From NCBI RefSeq assembly GCF_002162135.1, contig NZ_CP021382.1, positions 2,850,001-2,914,000 of the forward strand: a stretch of DNA of 64,000 bases. Reading direction: 5' to 3'. This DNA comes from Cellvibrio sp. PSBB006 (GTDB lineage: Bacteria > Pseudomonadota > Gammaproteobacteria > Pseudomonadales > Cellvibrionaceae). This document shows, one piece after another, positions 38,091 to 46,723 of this stretch. The notes under the pieces are model-generated. The model did not search any database. It was not told the origin of the DNA and was given only the letters and a program-made list of their open reading frames with translations. Within the stretch, counting starts at the first letter, position 1, and each line of letters opens with the position of its first letter. A program made the translations under genes and the position numbers.

Positions 38091-39185
38091 TTAGAAATAA
38101 AAATCGAGCGAGATGTAGAGCGCGTCGAAGTCGCCTTCGCCGACCTGACCGTCGCGGTCGACGAAGCCGTCCTGGGTCAGGTATTCGATGTAGAGCCAGC
38201 CGGGGCCGTAGTCGTAGCGCGCGCCGGGGGCGAAGGCGGTTACGTCGTCGGCGTCGTTGCCCTGGGTGTCGGGCTGGGCCATAGAGGCATCGAGGTAAAA
38301 CGCCCAATCGCCCCGGTTGTAGCCAATTTCGGCGGCAATGCGGGTGTTTTCAATGTCCTCTGGCAGTCCGGCCATGAGTTGATATGCATCGGGTAGTGAA
38401 CGCTGCTGTTGGATGTAAGACGCTTTGTAAAACCACTGTTCGTGTTCGCCCTCCAGGTAGATCACGTAAGCCTCGTGAGCGCCGCTGGTGGGCTTGTCGG
38501 GTGTGCCGGTTAAATCCTGCAACTGCCCGCTTTGCACCGATACGCCCACACGGTTGTCGGGGTTGATGTTCCAGGCGAGATTGCCCACCAGGGTTTGCAC
38601 TTTGCGAAAGGTGGTTGAGCTGCCCCAATGGCCATTGTCGTCCACGGTATCAGTGCTGGTGCCGCCCCAATCGTCGGCGACGTAATAGGCCAGATCGTAG
38701 TGCCAGCGGGTTTGCGTGCCGCTGAGTTTGAAGCCGACATCCATCTGATCACCAAAACCGGCCAGCAGGATATCGCCGGGCCAGAAGTTGACGGTCTTCC
38801 ATCCGAAAGGCACCTGGGATTTGCCGACGCGCACACTGTGCTGCTCGTTTAACTGCCAGCCTACCCAGGCTTTATGCAAGGTGAATTGATCGCCGGTGCT
38901 GTTGTTGTCGGGATCGGTGAAACTGCCGGGACCGAAGCGCGCCTCCGCAGAATACAGCCACTTGCCGCCCGCCTCCGCTTTGCCGTCGGCGTAAATGATC
39001 AGCGCCTCGCCGGTGAATTCGCCGTTGGTGTTGGTATTGGCTTTGTCATCCGGCAAGTATTGATACGTGCCCCATACACCCCCGGACAAGGTGCTCTCTG
39101 CGAGGGCGATGTTAGTGCTCGCACTTACCATCAAGCCGAGAAGTGCCAGACTCGTAAATTGTTTGCTGATTAATGGTTTCATCAT
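38091..39185 (-). CDS. Outer-membrane porin
   Basis: 364 residues with a signal peptide ending ALAES (about residue 30) and a beta-barrel: alternating strands such as GKWLYSAEARFGPG, HKAWVGWQLN, VRVGKSQVPFGWKTVNF, ending SLDFYF with a terminal Phe. It resembles phosphate-selective or OprP-like porins in overall pattern, without clear selectivity motifs. AGGAGG lies 10 bases before the ATG. Same strand as betT, which starts 17 bases after its stop, suggesting the porin feeds choline or betaine to the carrier. Confidence 0.85.
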   Translation of the reverse strand: MMKPLISKQFTSLALLGLMVSASTNIALAESTLSGGVWGTYQYLPDDKANTNTNGEFTGEALIIYADGKAEAGGKWLYSAEARFGPGSFTDPDNNSTGDQFTLHKAWVGWQLNEQHSVRVGKSQVPFGWKTVNFWPGDILLAGFGDQMDVGFKLSGTQTRWHYDLAYYVADDWGGTSTDTVDDNGHWGSSTTFRKVQTLVGNLAWNINPDNRVGVSVQSGQLQDLTGTPDKPTSGAHEAYVIYLEGEHEQWFYKASYIQQQRSLPDAYQLMAGLPEDIENTRIAAEIGYNRGDWAFYLDASMAQPDTQGNDADDVTAFAPGARYDYGPGWLYIEYLTQDGFVDRDGQVGEGDFDALYISLDFYF

Positions 39186-39579
39186 TGCTGTTGTTCCTCC
39201 TGAACGATTTCGTCACGGAAGACGGAGCCACAACCCCACAATAGCAAGGTGCGAACACAGAAAGATGCGCCAAAGCATCGCCGCACGCGGCTACATTTTT
39301 TTCGGGTGAATGTAATTAGTAGTTCAAAATTCGCGAGTACGCCAATGAAAGGCGCGTGAATAGATAAACGTATTTCTTTATTTTTTAGTTTTCGGTGTCT
39401 GGATTATTTTTTCGTGCAAATTTTTAATTTTCATTTCTCAAATTATCTGGCTTGTATTTATTCCTCTTCATTATTGTCACTGCGCAGAAATATTTTGCGA
39501 TTAGGCTACAATCGCGTCAAACCAAAACGCGGACCAGTCCCTTTCAATTTATCATTCCTTTGATCATTACCAAATCACA
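39186..39579. other. Intergenic AT-rich region
   Basis: About 390 bases between the porin start and the KS-like frame. No gene is visible; a TACAAT (39507-39512) could be a -10 element but lacks a partner. The KS-like frame is open back to 39505 with no ATG. Confidence 0.45.
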
Positions 39580-40512
39580 TTGGCGTTAGTGCCGGACGAT
39601 GTATTGCCACCACTTGCAGAGTCAATTGAAGAAACAGAGCTGCTCAATTTTCGCGATGAGCGTTTATTGCAAATGACGCAGGTGGCAGCGCAAGAGGCCT
39701 TGTCACATTATCGCGGTGAGCCGGTGCCGCTGATATTGGCCGGGCCTGAAAATTATCCCGGTTTAGTTAATCAGTTACCTGCCAATTTTTTATCTGCGTT
39801 AAAAACACAGGTAGACCTGCCAATTCTTTACAGTGCGAGCCGTGTGATCGGTACCGGGCGCACCGGCGTCCTTGAAGCACTGCGTCTTGCACAATTTTAT
39901 TTATGTAGCGGCCAGCACGATCATGTATTGATTGGCGGTATTGATAGTTGCCAGCATTCCGCCTGGCTGAAGTTTCTGGATAGTACCGAGCGATTGAAAT
40001 CTGCCAGCCCGCACCGCCACGCCGACACCTTTGTACCCGGCGAAGGCGCTGCCTTTTTACTGCTCACCAATAATCCCGCCTATGCGATGATCACAAACGG
40101 CTTGGTCATCGCGTTGACTGAACCGGGTTTTAGCCAGGAGCCGGGCCATATTTACAGTGAAGCGCCGTATCGCGGCGAAGGGCTGGATGCGGCAGTACAA
40201 CAAGCGCTGAACCAATTACCCGAACCGCACAAGATTGAATACCTGTTTAGCAGCAGTAATGGCGAAAGTTATTGGGCCAAAGAACTCGGTGTGGCCGTCA
40301 CGCGATCCAGTCACCGCTTTAACGATATGAAGCACCAACATCCTGCCGATTGTTTTGGTGACCTCGGTGCTGCCACCGGCGGCGCTTTGATCGCACTGGC
40401 TGCCTATTCAAATTTCACAAAAACCTCACCCTCTCATACGTTAATTTGCACTTCATCAGACAGCGCCTACCGCGCCGCCGTTTGTTTGATACCCGAAAGG
40501 ATCTCAGCATGA
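39580..40512 (+). CDS. Beta-ketoacyl-synthase-like protein, probably 5'-truncated
   Basis: About 310 residues from a TTG; the frame is open from 39505 but has no ATG or ribosome site. Thiolase-fold segments are visible: YSASRVIGTGRTGVLEALRLAQFYL, then VLIGGIDSCQHSAWLKFL, FVPGEGAAFLLL, and CFGDLGAATGGALIALAA near the end. Homologous KS-like proteins accompany type VI secretion effectors (in DUF2169-KS-DUF4150 modules). Normal members start with about 40-50 more residues (a VVGSGMVTGVG-like strand), which are absent here, so the gene looks cut at its 5' end. It overlaps the next frame by four bases. Confidence 0.65.
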   Translation: MALVPDDVLPPLAESIEETELLNFRDERLLQMTQVAAQEALSHYRGEPVPLILAGPENYPGLVNQLPANFLSALKTQVDLPILYSASRVIGTGRTGVLEALRLAQFYLCSGQHDHVLIGGIDSCQHSAWLKFLDSTERLKSASPHRHADTFVPGEGAAFLLLTNNPAYAMITNGLVIALTEPGFSQEPGHIYSEAPYRGEGLDAAVQQALNQLPEPHKIEYLFSSSNGESYWAKELGVAVTRSSHRFNDMKHQHPADCFGDLGAATGGALIALAAYSNFTKTSPSHTLICTSSDSAYRAAVCLIPERISA

Positions 40513-40673
40513 CGCAGTTAGGAGAAGCCATTGCCGTAACCACCATCGTCGATCCGGATCGACCGCATTGGGTCATCGTGGAATACAAATACGCCAACGG
40601 CAGACCGGTTAAAGGCCGCTTCGTCGCGACCGACAGCGAAGGCATGACCTGGGCTGGCACGCACGCGCGCTGA
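40509..40673 (+). CDS. N-terminal fragment of a toxin gene (frameshifted)
   Basis: 54 residues: VTTIVDPDRPHWVIVEYKY, then VKGRFVATDSEGMTWAGTHA, stopping at TGA 40671-40673. The sequence continues plausibly in the +1 frame (RADIKAVLDAIIAEQ...), the start of the nuclease effector. The junction lies in the simple repeat CACGCACGCGCGC, a likely indel site. I interpret this plus the next frame as one effector gene broken by a frameshift or slipping repeat. Confidence 0.65.
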   Translation: MTQLGEAIAVTTIVDPDRPHWVIVEYKYANGRPVKGRFVATDSEGMTWAGTHAR

Positions 40674-40683
40674 CATCAAAGCC

Positions 40684-41829
40684 GTGCTCGACGCGATTAT
40701 CGCCGAACAACGCGCCGAAGCCGCACAACATGAAGCCGAACTCGCGCAGCAAAGTGCATTAGAGCAAGCAGGCAGTCATTACGGCGCGTATGTGACGGGG
40801 ATCTGGAATGGCGCCGTTGGCTTGGTCACCTTTGCCAAGGATGTCGTGGTAAAAACTGCTGAGATTGCTGTATACCTCAGCCCTTTTGAACGACTCAGCA
40901 ATGCACTCCACGCTGCCTACACTAGCTATCACGATGGCGAACTCACCTCTGCACAATGGAAGCAGAGTTTTATACAGAACATGCAGGACGAAGAAATACA
41001 AGACATCGCCCGCATCCTCGGCATAGATCCCAGCCATTTATCTGCTGAAGGCTTACAAAACCTCAAAAATATCTTTGCCGAAGCCTACGAGATCACCGCC
41101 TTCATCGCTGATGATCCTGAATCCCTCGACATGCTCGTTCAATTTGGTAAAGATTACGCCGGTGCGCAATCGAGTATTGAATGGGCCGAGTTTGCCGGCG
41201 GCGGTGTGTTTGAGATTGTGCTGACTGCCCTGCTGCTGATGTTCACCGGCGGTATCGGCAATGTCGCTCAGGGTGTGAGCAAGATTCGTCATGCGGGAAA
41301 ACTGAAAAGTCTGGGGTCGATTTTCAGAAATTTAGGAAAGCTGTTGAAAAGGAAGAAGTTGCGGAGAAATTTATCCGGTGACACCGATCAAAAGCATACC
41401 GTAACCACAGAAGTACCACCCGACAGACGGAATTCAACCCCTCTGACGAATCATCAAAAAGCCGCTATTGGCGAACGAACAGCGCACGATAAGATGGTCG
41501 CTGATGGCTATGAGCCTTTAGGCAATACCAATGGCACTTATAGCCCAGGCCAAACCGGTATTGATGGTGTCTATAGACATCCAAATCCACCGCCAGATTA
41601 TGTGATTACTGAAGCGAAATATGGAACTGCAAGATTAGGTAATACTGCTGACGGAACGCAGATGAGTGATAGCTGGGTTATGGGTAGCGACAGATTGGAG
41701 AAAGCTGGACTATCACCAACGGATTTAAATGCGATTAAAGAAGGTCTGGAGTTCGGTGATGGAACAGTGGAAAAGATCCTGATCCGAGTGAATCCAGATG
41801 GCAGCACTAGCACCAATATCATTCCATAA
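40684..41829 (+). CDS. PoNe-type DNase toxin (C-terminal main part)
   Basis: 381 residues from a GTG in the frame that continues the preceding fragment. The N-terminal third is helical (DAIIAEQRAEAAQHEAEL), residues about 170-200 include a hydrophobic stretch (GGGVFEIVLTALLLMFTGGI), and the C-terminal about 120 residues are a PD-(D/E)xK nuclease: Asp294 in GIDGVY, Glu310 and Lys312 in ITEAKYGTARL, followed by GTQMSDSWV. This matches the PoNe family of interbacterial DNases. The following genes match its PoNi immunity proteins, supporting the call. Because the N-terminal part is out of frame, production of full-length toxin is uncertain. Confidence 0.78.
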   Translation: MLDAIIAEQRAEAAQHEAELAQQSALEQAGSHYGAYVTGIWNGAVGLVTFAKDVVVKTAEIAVYLSPFERLSNALHAAYTSYHDGELTSAQWKQSFIQNMQDEEIQDIARILGIDPSHLSAEGLQNLKNIFAEAYEITAFIADDPESLDMLVQFGKDYAGAQSSIEWAEFAGGGVFEIVLTALLLMFTGGIGNVAQGVSKIRHAGKLKSLGSIFRNLGKLLKRKKLRRNLSGDTDQKHTVTTEVPPDRRNSTPLTNHQKAAIGERTAHDKMVADGYEPLGNTNGTYSPGQTGIDGVYRHPNPPPDYVITEAKYGTARLGNTADGTQMSDSWVMGSDRLEKAGLSPTDLNAIKEGLEFGDGTVEKILIRVNPDGSTSTNIIP

Positions 41830-41868
41830 CAGCATCACTTAACTTTAAATGATTAAATGAGGCTAAAA

Positions 41869-42624
41869 ATGTTACGCGATAAACTAAGAAATAAATCCTA
41901 TTTTGATGAAGCTATAAAGGACGTAGATAACAGCATCGCGCGCTATTTATTGCGTTTGGACCAGCCTGAGAAACTAAAGCCTTATGGGAGAATGGGAGGA
42001 GCCGCAGGACTTTGCCGTCTCATGCAAGATCGCATCGAGTATCGTTATTCTCGCGGAGACGCTCTTGTTGAGTTAAAACAGGATCTTGTCGATTTATTGA
42101 AGTATCGAGAGCTGCAAAAAAAATATGCCGATGCTTTACCAGAAGAAGAAATGGATCGTCGCGTAGAGTGGGAAAGATTAGATTTTTCAACGTATAAAAA
42201 GACGTTCATGTGGCTGTCATTTGCGGTAAGTCTAGAAGCAAATCAGGAATATTTAATGAAGCTTCTTCAACTTGTAGACAATGATGGACTAGATATTATT
42301 TACGACCGAATCGCAGTTATGCTAGGTGATACTAATCGTCCTGTTGCGGACAAGGTGCTGTATAAAATTCCTTATAAAGCAATACTTGATGCAATAGAAT
42401 CCAACCCCAGCCAACAAGCCGAACTAATGAACAAATTCTTGGATGATTGGTATCCTGCCTGTGTTAAACAAGGATTCTATGAGACCCATGAAATTACCAA
42501 TAACTTCGGATACCGTGGTTACTGGTGTTACGAAGCTGCTTTGATCGTCAAATTATTTGGCATAGATGACACCGGATTCCGTGATCATCGCTACTATCCA
42601 GCCGATCTGGTTCATACGCGCTAA
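41869..42624 (+). CDS. PoNi-type immunity protein (DUF1910/DUF1911)
   Basis: About 251 residues. N-terminal MLRDKLRNKSYFDEAIKD and C-terminal YRGYWCYEAALIVKLFGID plus RDHRYYPADLVH are hallmarks of DUF1910/DUF1911 immunity proteins. TGAGG lies 6 bases before the ATG at 41869, preferred over 41857. It follows the nuclease by about 40 bases and probably neutralises it. Confidence 0.85.
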   Translation: MLRDKLRNKSYFDEAIKDVDNSIARYLLRLDQPEKLKPYGRMGGAAGLCRLMQDRIEYRYSRGDALVELKQDLVDLLKYRELQKKYADALPEEEMDRRVEWERLDFSTYKKTFMWLSFAVSLEANQEYLMKLLQLVDNDGLDIIYDRIAVMLGDTNRPVADKVLYKIPYKAILDAIESNPSQQAELMNKFLDDWYPACVKQGFYETHEITNNFGYRGYWCYEAALIVKLFGIDDTGFRDHRYYPADLVHTR

Positions 42625-42653
42625 TCAAACAAGAAAACGAATCTGAGGTGATG

Positions 42654-43448
42654 ATGCTTAGAGACACACGGAAATCCAAGGATTACTTCAATGCACTATT
42701 ACCCCAGTATCTGGAAGGCATTGAGAATCTTCATCATGCATTAGATGACGGCTCTATGCCTTTACCCGATGAGCAAACTTTTGTAGCCAATGACATATTT
42801 GAACTTACATTGATGTATACAATCGCCTGCTATTCCGCAGGCGAACCACTTCAGGCACTCAAGCCAAAAGTCGCAGAGATATTGAAGGCTAAAAAACTTT
42901 ACTTTGAAAAAGCAGCTACTTTGCCAGCAAGACAACAGGTATATCGTGAACAATTTGAGAAAATGTCGGGCAAAAGTGAAGCAGGGGAAACACATTACAT
43001 CACCCGATATATCAATGTGCTCTGGTGGCTATCTCTTGCCGTTACAACACAACAGCCGCAAGATCATTGCCTGGAAATTTTGAGCTGCATAGGCAATCGC
43101 GGTGAGGATACATTATTGGATCGCATTGCCATTGCGCTTGGCGACGAAAATCAAATCCTCGCGCCCAACTTGCTTTATCCGCATTTATATCGCCCACTCC
43201 TATCTGCATTTGACGCGTCACCATCTCAACAGATCATGTACGTTAATGCGTTCCTGAAAGATTGGTATTCAAACTGTTGGCAAGCAGCCTGGTATAACAA
43301 CCACAACAAAGAAAATGCCGAAGGAGGCAACTGGGACTTTTATTTTGGATATTGGAGTCTTGAGGCCGCACTCGTGGCTAATCTCTTGAATGTGGACACC
43401 ACTTCTTTCAAAGATCATTGGCACTATCCTGCAGATATGTCTCTGTAA
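42654..43448 (+). CDS. Second PoNi-type immunity protein
   Basis: About 264 residues, a diverged paralogue of the preceding gene: MLRDTRKSKDYFNALLPQYL at the start and FGYWSLEAALVANLLNVD plus KDHWHYPADM at the end, same DUF1911 pattern. TGAGG precedes the ATG at 42654. A second immunity copy may cover a different toxin variant or be a remnant of an earlier cassette. Confidence 0.85.
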   Translation: MLRDTRKSKDYFNALLPQYLEGIENLHHALDDGSMPLPDEQTFVANDIFELTLMYTIACYSAGEPLQALKPKVAEILKAKKLYFEKAATLPARQQVYREQFEKMSGKSEAGETHYITRYINVLWWLSLAVTTQQPQDHCLEILSCIGNRGEDTLLDRIAIALGDENQILAPNLLYPHLYRPLLSAFDASPSQQIMYVNAFLKDWYSNCWQAAWYNNHNKENAEGGNWDFYFGYWSLEAALVANLLNVDTTSFKDHWHYPADMSL

Positions 43449-43577
43449 ATCACCCCAAAAAAATATCAATGTTCGCGACATCCTTGGCGAACTTGACTAC
43501 CTCAACTGAGCCTAACCCATTTCTTGCACCCCATCACAACCCCGCAACGAATCATGCGCAAGCTGGAAATTCTGCGT

Positions 43578-43605
43578 ACTCCGCCACGTTTCGTTGTGGC
43601 GGAGT
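43578..43605 (+). terminator. Hairpin, likely terminator of toxin cassette
   Basis: Ten-base stem ACTCCGCCAC / GTGGCGGAGT with an 8-base loop; T-rich sequence follows, but no strong T-run. Confidence 0.6.
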
Positions 43606-43728
43606 TGTTATTGTTCGCTGCGCCCCACTCGGTCATTGATCGCGTTTTATCAATAAAAAAATAATTTTTCCCTCAATCAACTCACTACCAATGGAAGCTG
43701 CGGGCTTACCTGTGGTGGAGGACTCCCT

Positions 43729-45966
43729 ATGAAAAGTATCATATCTAAACGGCGCCGTGCGCTGTGTTTTGCCGGTGTGGCAACCGGTAGTTTATTGCTT
43801 ACGCCGAATGTGTTTGCTGCATGCAGTTATCAGGTTTCAAATAACTGGGATGCGGGTTTTACGGCGGCAATCCGTATCACGAACGACACCTCGTCAACGA
43901 TTAATGGCTGGCAAGTTAATTGGAGCTATCAAACTAACGCCGTTACCAACGCATGGAATGCGCAGCTAAGTGGAAATTATTCGGCGAGCAATGTCGGTTG
44001 GAACCGTTCTATTGCACCGGGCCAATCGGTGGAGTTTGGCATTCAGGGTGTGACCAACGGCGGGCCGGTGGAGACGCCGCAGGTTACAGGAGCGCTGTGC
44101 GGAACGAGCAATACGTCCAGTTCGGTTTCTTCATCGAGCAGTAGTCTTGCGCCCTCTTCAAGTAGCAGTTCTTTGGCAGCCTCCAGCGACAGTTCGGTCG
44201 CACCTACGGCAACCAATATTGCACTGGCGGCTGTTGCGACGACGTCTTATGTATCGCCGTGGGAAACCTTAAGCGCGGTGAATGACAACAGCAATCCATC
44301 CAACTCCAACGATAAATCCAGTGGCGCTTACGGCAATTGGAACAATCCGAATTCGATTCAATGGGTGCAATACGAATGGCCGCAACAACAGCGCCTGGAG
44401 CGCGCACAAATCTATTGGTTCGATGACAACGGCGGTGTGTTAGTGCCTACCACGGCCTACGTTGAGTATTGGGATGGCAGCAGTTGGATTTACGCGGGCG
44501 AGGTGCCGTTAACCGAGAATGCGTTTAATGACCTTGAGTTCGATGAGATTGAAACCAATCGTTTGCGCGTGTCCATGTTGAACACCCAGCAGTCCACCGG
44601 GATTCTTGAGTGGCGTGTGTATGGTGTGGCAACGGGTAATTCCAGTTCAAGCAGCAGCTCCAGCAGTTCGGGCAATACCGGCGGCCCGGTGCCCTATCGT
44701 GCAGTTACCACTGAGTTCACGCGCTTTGATGTGAACACGTCTAACGCCTTATATATGGATACTGATCGTTTCCGCGCGTATTACGGTGGCAATGGATTAA
44801 ACGGCGGCCAGGGTAATCTGGCAAATGTGTCGTCCAGTCAGATTGCATTTGGTTTGTCGCACCTGGAAGCGGCTTACGAATGTTTTGTGAATGAATGGGG
44901 TTTTCGCTCCACGAGTTTATCCGCGAACAGTGATAGCGGTCCTTACTACAAGATGAACCTCTATTCGACCACGACGCTGAATGCTGGCGGCGCTATGGGT
45001 GCGGATGCCCAGTATCGCTTGAGCTTTATCGAGTTTCGCGACAACGCCATCAATCGTCCGGAAACGGCGGTACACGAATTCGGCCACAGTCTGACGTACA
45101 CCGATTACACCTGGGTGGATCAAGGTCGCACCGGCGCCTGGTGGGAAACCGTGGCTAACTGGGTGGCGGATACGTATAACACCGATGCCTTGTGTGAAGA
45201 CGTGCGTGTGCGCAACGGTTTGCAACGCGACCGGGATACCATCATCGATCTGGAAGCCAACATCGCTTTATCGCATCTGCAAATTGTCAGCACGCGCAAT
45301 TATTATCAGGCGTGGCCATTCCTGACTTACCTGACCAAAAATCCGGATCAGTATCCCGGCCTCGGACGCATGGCGGTGCCGGATTTGATGAGCAATCATC
45401 TGCGCAACAATGAAACGCCTTTGCATGTGTTGGCCCGTTTGACCGCGCCAGTTTCTGCACAACGTGTGCTTGGCCGGTATTGGGCGCGCATGGCGTATCT
45501 GGATATCAATCACCCCAAAGCTCAGGCGCGCTATTTAAGTACACGCAATAACGCCGGATTCAGAACACGCGCTTATGCCAATTTAACGGCGCTCGGTAGC
45601 GGTCGTTATCGCGTGAAGGCGGATCGCGCACCTTTATATGGCGGCGCCAACATTACGCCGCTCAGCGTGAGCAGTGGCACAGTGAACGCGCGCGTTATTA
45701 ATCTCGGTAACGGATTGAGCGATAGCAATTTCACCGCGACCTTAAGTATCCGCAATACGCAATCCGGCAGCGTGCGTTATGTGGACCTGGTGAACGGTGC
45801 GGCCAATACGGCGGTTGCGAATAACGAAGAAGTCAGTCTGGTGGTTGCTAACACGCCCAACAATTTGTACCTCTATAACGCCTTCGAAAGTACGACCAGC
45901 AGCCCCGATGCTATCGGCCTGCAATATGAAGTCGAGTTGACTGGCGCAGCACCTATGCATTTGTAA
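43729..45966 (+). CDS. Secreted CBM2-bearing zinc metallopeptidase (DUF6055-like)
   Basis: 745-residue secreted protein. Signal peptide to about residue 31 (VFAACSYQ); CBM2 about 32-125 ([21 protein letters not shown], cellulose/chitin-binding family); polyserine linker; a galactose-binding-like beta domain about 165-300; a second polyserine linker; then a metallopeptidase with HEFGH near residue 448 in AVHEFGHSLTYTDYTW and a downstream WWETVANWVADTY carrying a Glu that likely completes the zinc site. The last 120 residues are a beta domain. It looks like a substrate-tethered protease of the DUF6055 type; target proteins are unknown. Confidence 0.82.
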   Translation: MKSIISKRRRALCFAGVATGSLLLTPNVFAACSYQVSNNWDAGFTAAIRITNDTSSTINGWQVNWSYQTNAVTNAWNAQLSGNYSASNVGWNRSIAPGQSVEFGIQGVTNGGPVETPQVTGALCGTSNTSSSVSSSSSSLAPSSSSSSLAASSDSSVAPTATNIALAAVATTSYVSPWETLSAVNDNSNPSNSNDKSSGAYGNWNNPNSIQWVQYEWPQQQRLERAQIYWFDDNGGVLVPTTAYVEYWDGSSWIYAGEVPLTENAFNDLEFDEIETNRLRVSMLNTQQSTGILEWRVYGVATGNSSSSSSSSSSGNTGGPVPYRAVTTEFTRFDVNTSNALYMDTDRFRAYYGGNGLNGGQGNLANVSSSQIAFGLSHLEAAYECFVNEWGFRSTSLSANSDSGPYYKMNLYSTTTLNAGGAMGADAQYRLSFIEFRDNAINRPETAVHEFGHSLTYTDYTWVDQGRTGAWWETVANWVADTYNTDALCEDVRVRNGLQRDRDTIIDLEANIALSHLQIVSTRNYYQAWPFLTYLTKNPDQYPGLGRMAVPDLMSNHLRNNETPLHVLARLTAPVSAQRVLGRYWARMAYLDINHPKAQARYLSTRNNAGFRTRAYANLTALGSGRYRVKADRAPLYGGANITPLSVSSGTVNARVINLGNGLSDSNFTATLSIRNTQSGSVRYVDLVNGAANTAVANNEEVSLVVANTPNNLYLYNAFESTTSSPDAIGLQYEVELTGAAPMHL

Positions 45967-45994
45967 AGGATTATTTCTTCATCTAAACCGCTGC

Positions 45995-46030
45995 AACCAG
46001 GCAGGCCAGGGATTTGTGTCCTGCTTGGTT
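45995..46030 (+). terminator. Terminator-like hairpin after the metallopeptidase
   Basis: Eleven-base stem AACCAGGCAGG / CCTGCTTGGTT (one G-T pair) with a 14-base loop, then a GT-rich stretch. Lacks a clean T-run. Confidence 0.65.
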
Positions 46031-46311
46031 GTTGTGTTGTGAAGTCGCTATCAAAAATTTGAAAATCCATTTAATTCGAAATAAATAAAAAGTTTTTTAA
46101 TTAGTAAAAGTTTGGACCGAAAAAAGTTTTAAATTCACTTTTTAAATTAAAAATTATTCAATCAATTTCCAAACGAAATTTCGATTATTATTTTTTGCGA
46201 CAAATTTTTTTCGAATTTTTTCTTGCGCTTTTTTAAATCGATCACAAAATATAAATTCAGACGACAAAATGTGTGTTTCCCGGCTGATTTACATTAAAAA
46301 CGACGAAATAC

Positions 46312-46364
46312 TTGTGGACTGTAGGGCAAATTTTTGTAAAATCCCGCTCATGGTATCGCTACCA
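46312..46364 (+). promoter_or_regulatory. Promoter with LacI-type operator upstream of the redox cluster
   Basis: TTGTGG (46312-46317) and a good -10 TAAAAT (46337-46342), spacing 19, are followed at the expected start site by TGGTATCGCTACCA (46351-46364), an inverted repeat (TGGTA/TACCA) typical of LacI-family operators. It lies about 360 bases before the membrane-protein gene. The preceding 46080-46300 is very AT-rich; no gene was found in the 750-base gap. Confidence 0.6.
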
Positions 46365-46723
46365 CTACTCAACACCACCCACGCATTGTCGGTGTCAGTA
46401 CTGGTAAAAATATAACTACTAGCGACAAAACATAATTAAAAAGCTGTACCGAGCCGTGATAGTCAAAGCGTTCATCGCATGCAGTATCCTGTAAAACAAC
46501 TATTTTCCAGTCGTTTTACAACTTCACCGGCCCATCACAATCATTTTTGTGCTGTTAAAAGCGCAACTGATTTTTATTGCCCGAAAAACGCGTTATCCCT
46601 TTAACTACTGCTGTTTTTCTTCATTAGGCAGAGGTGTGTTAGATAAAAATGTTAGCGCAATCATTTTCACAATCGTGACGGTGATTGGTTCACAAATAAC
46701 AAATAAAACAACCGGACTAACCA

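Noticed and set aside
38074..38307. N-terminal Arg-rich extension of BetT
   Set aside because: Reads into the porin gene; AGGAGG and the family start favour 38073.
46479..46604. 41-codon open frame in the leader of the redox cluster
   Set aside because: No ribosome site and no conserved-looking sequence; treated as untranslated.
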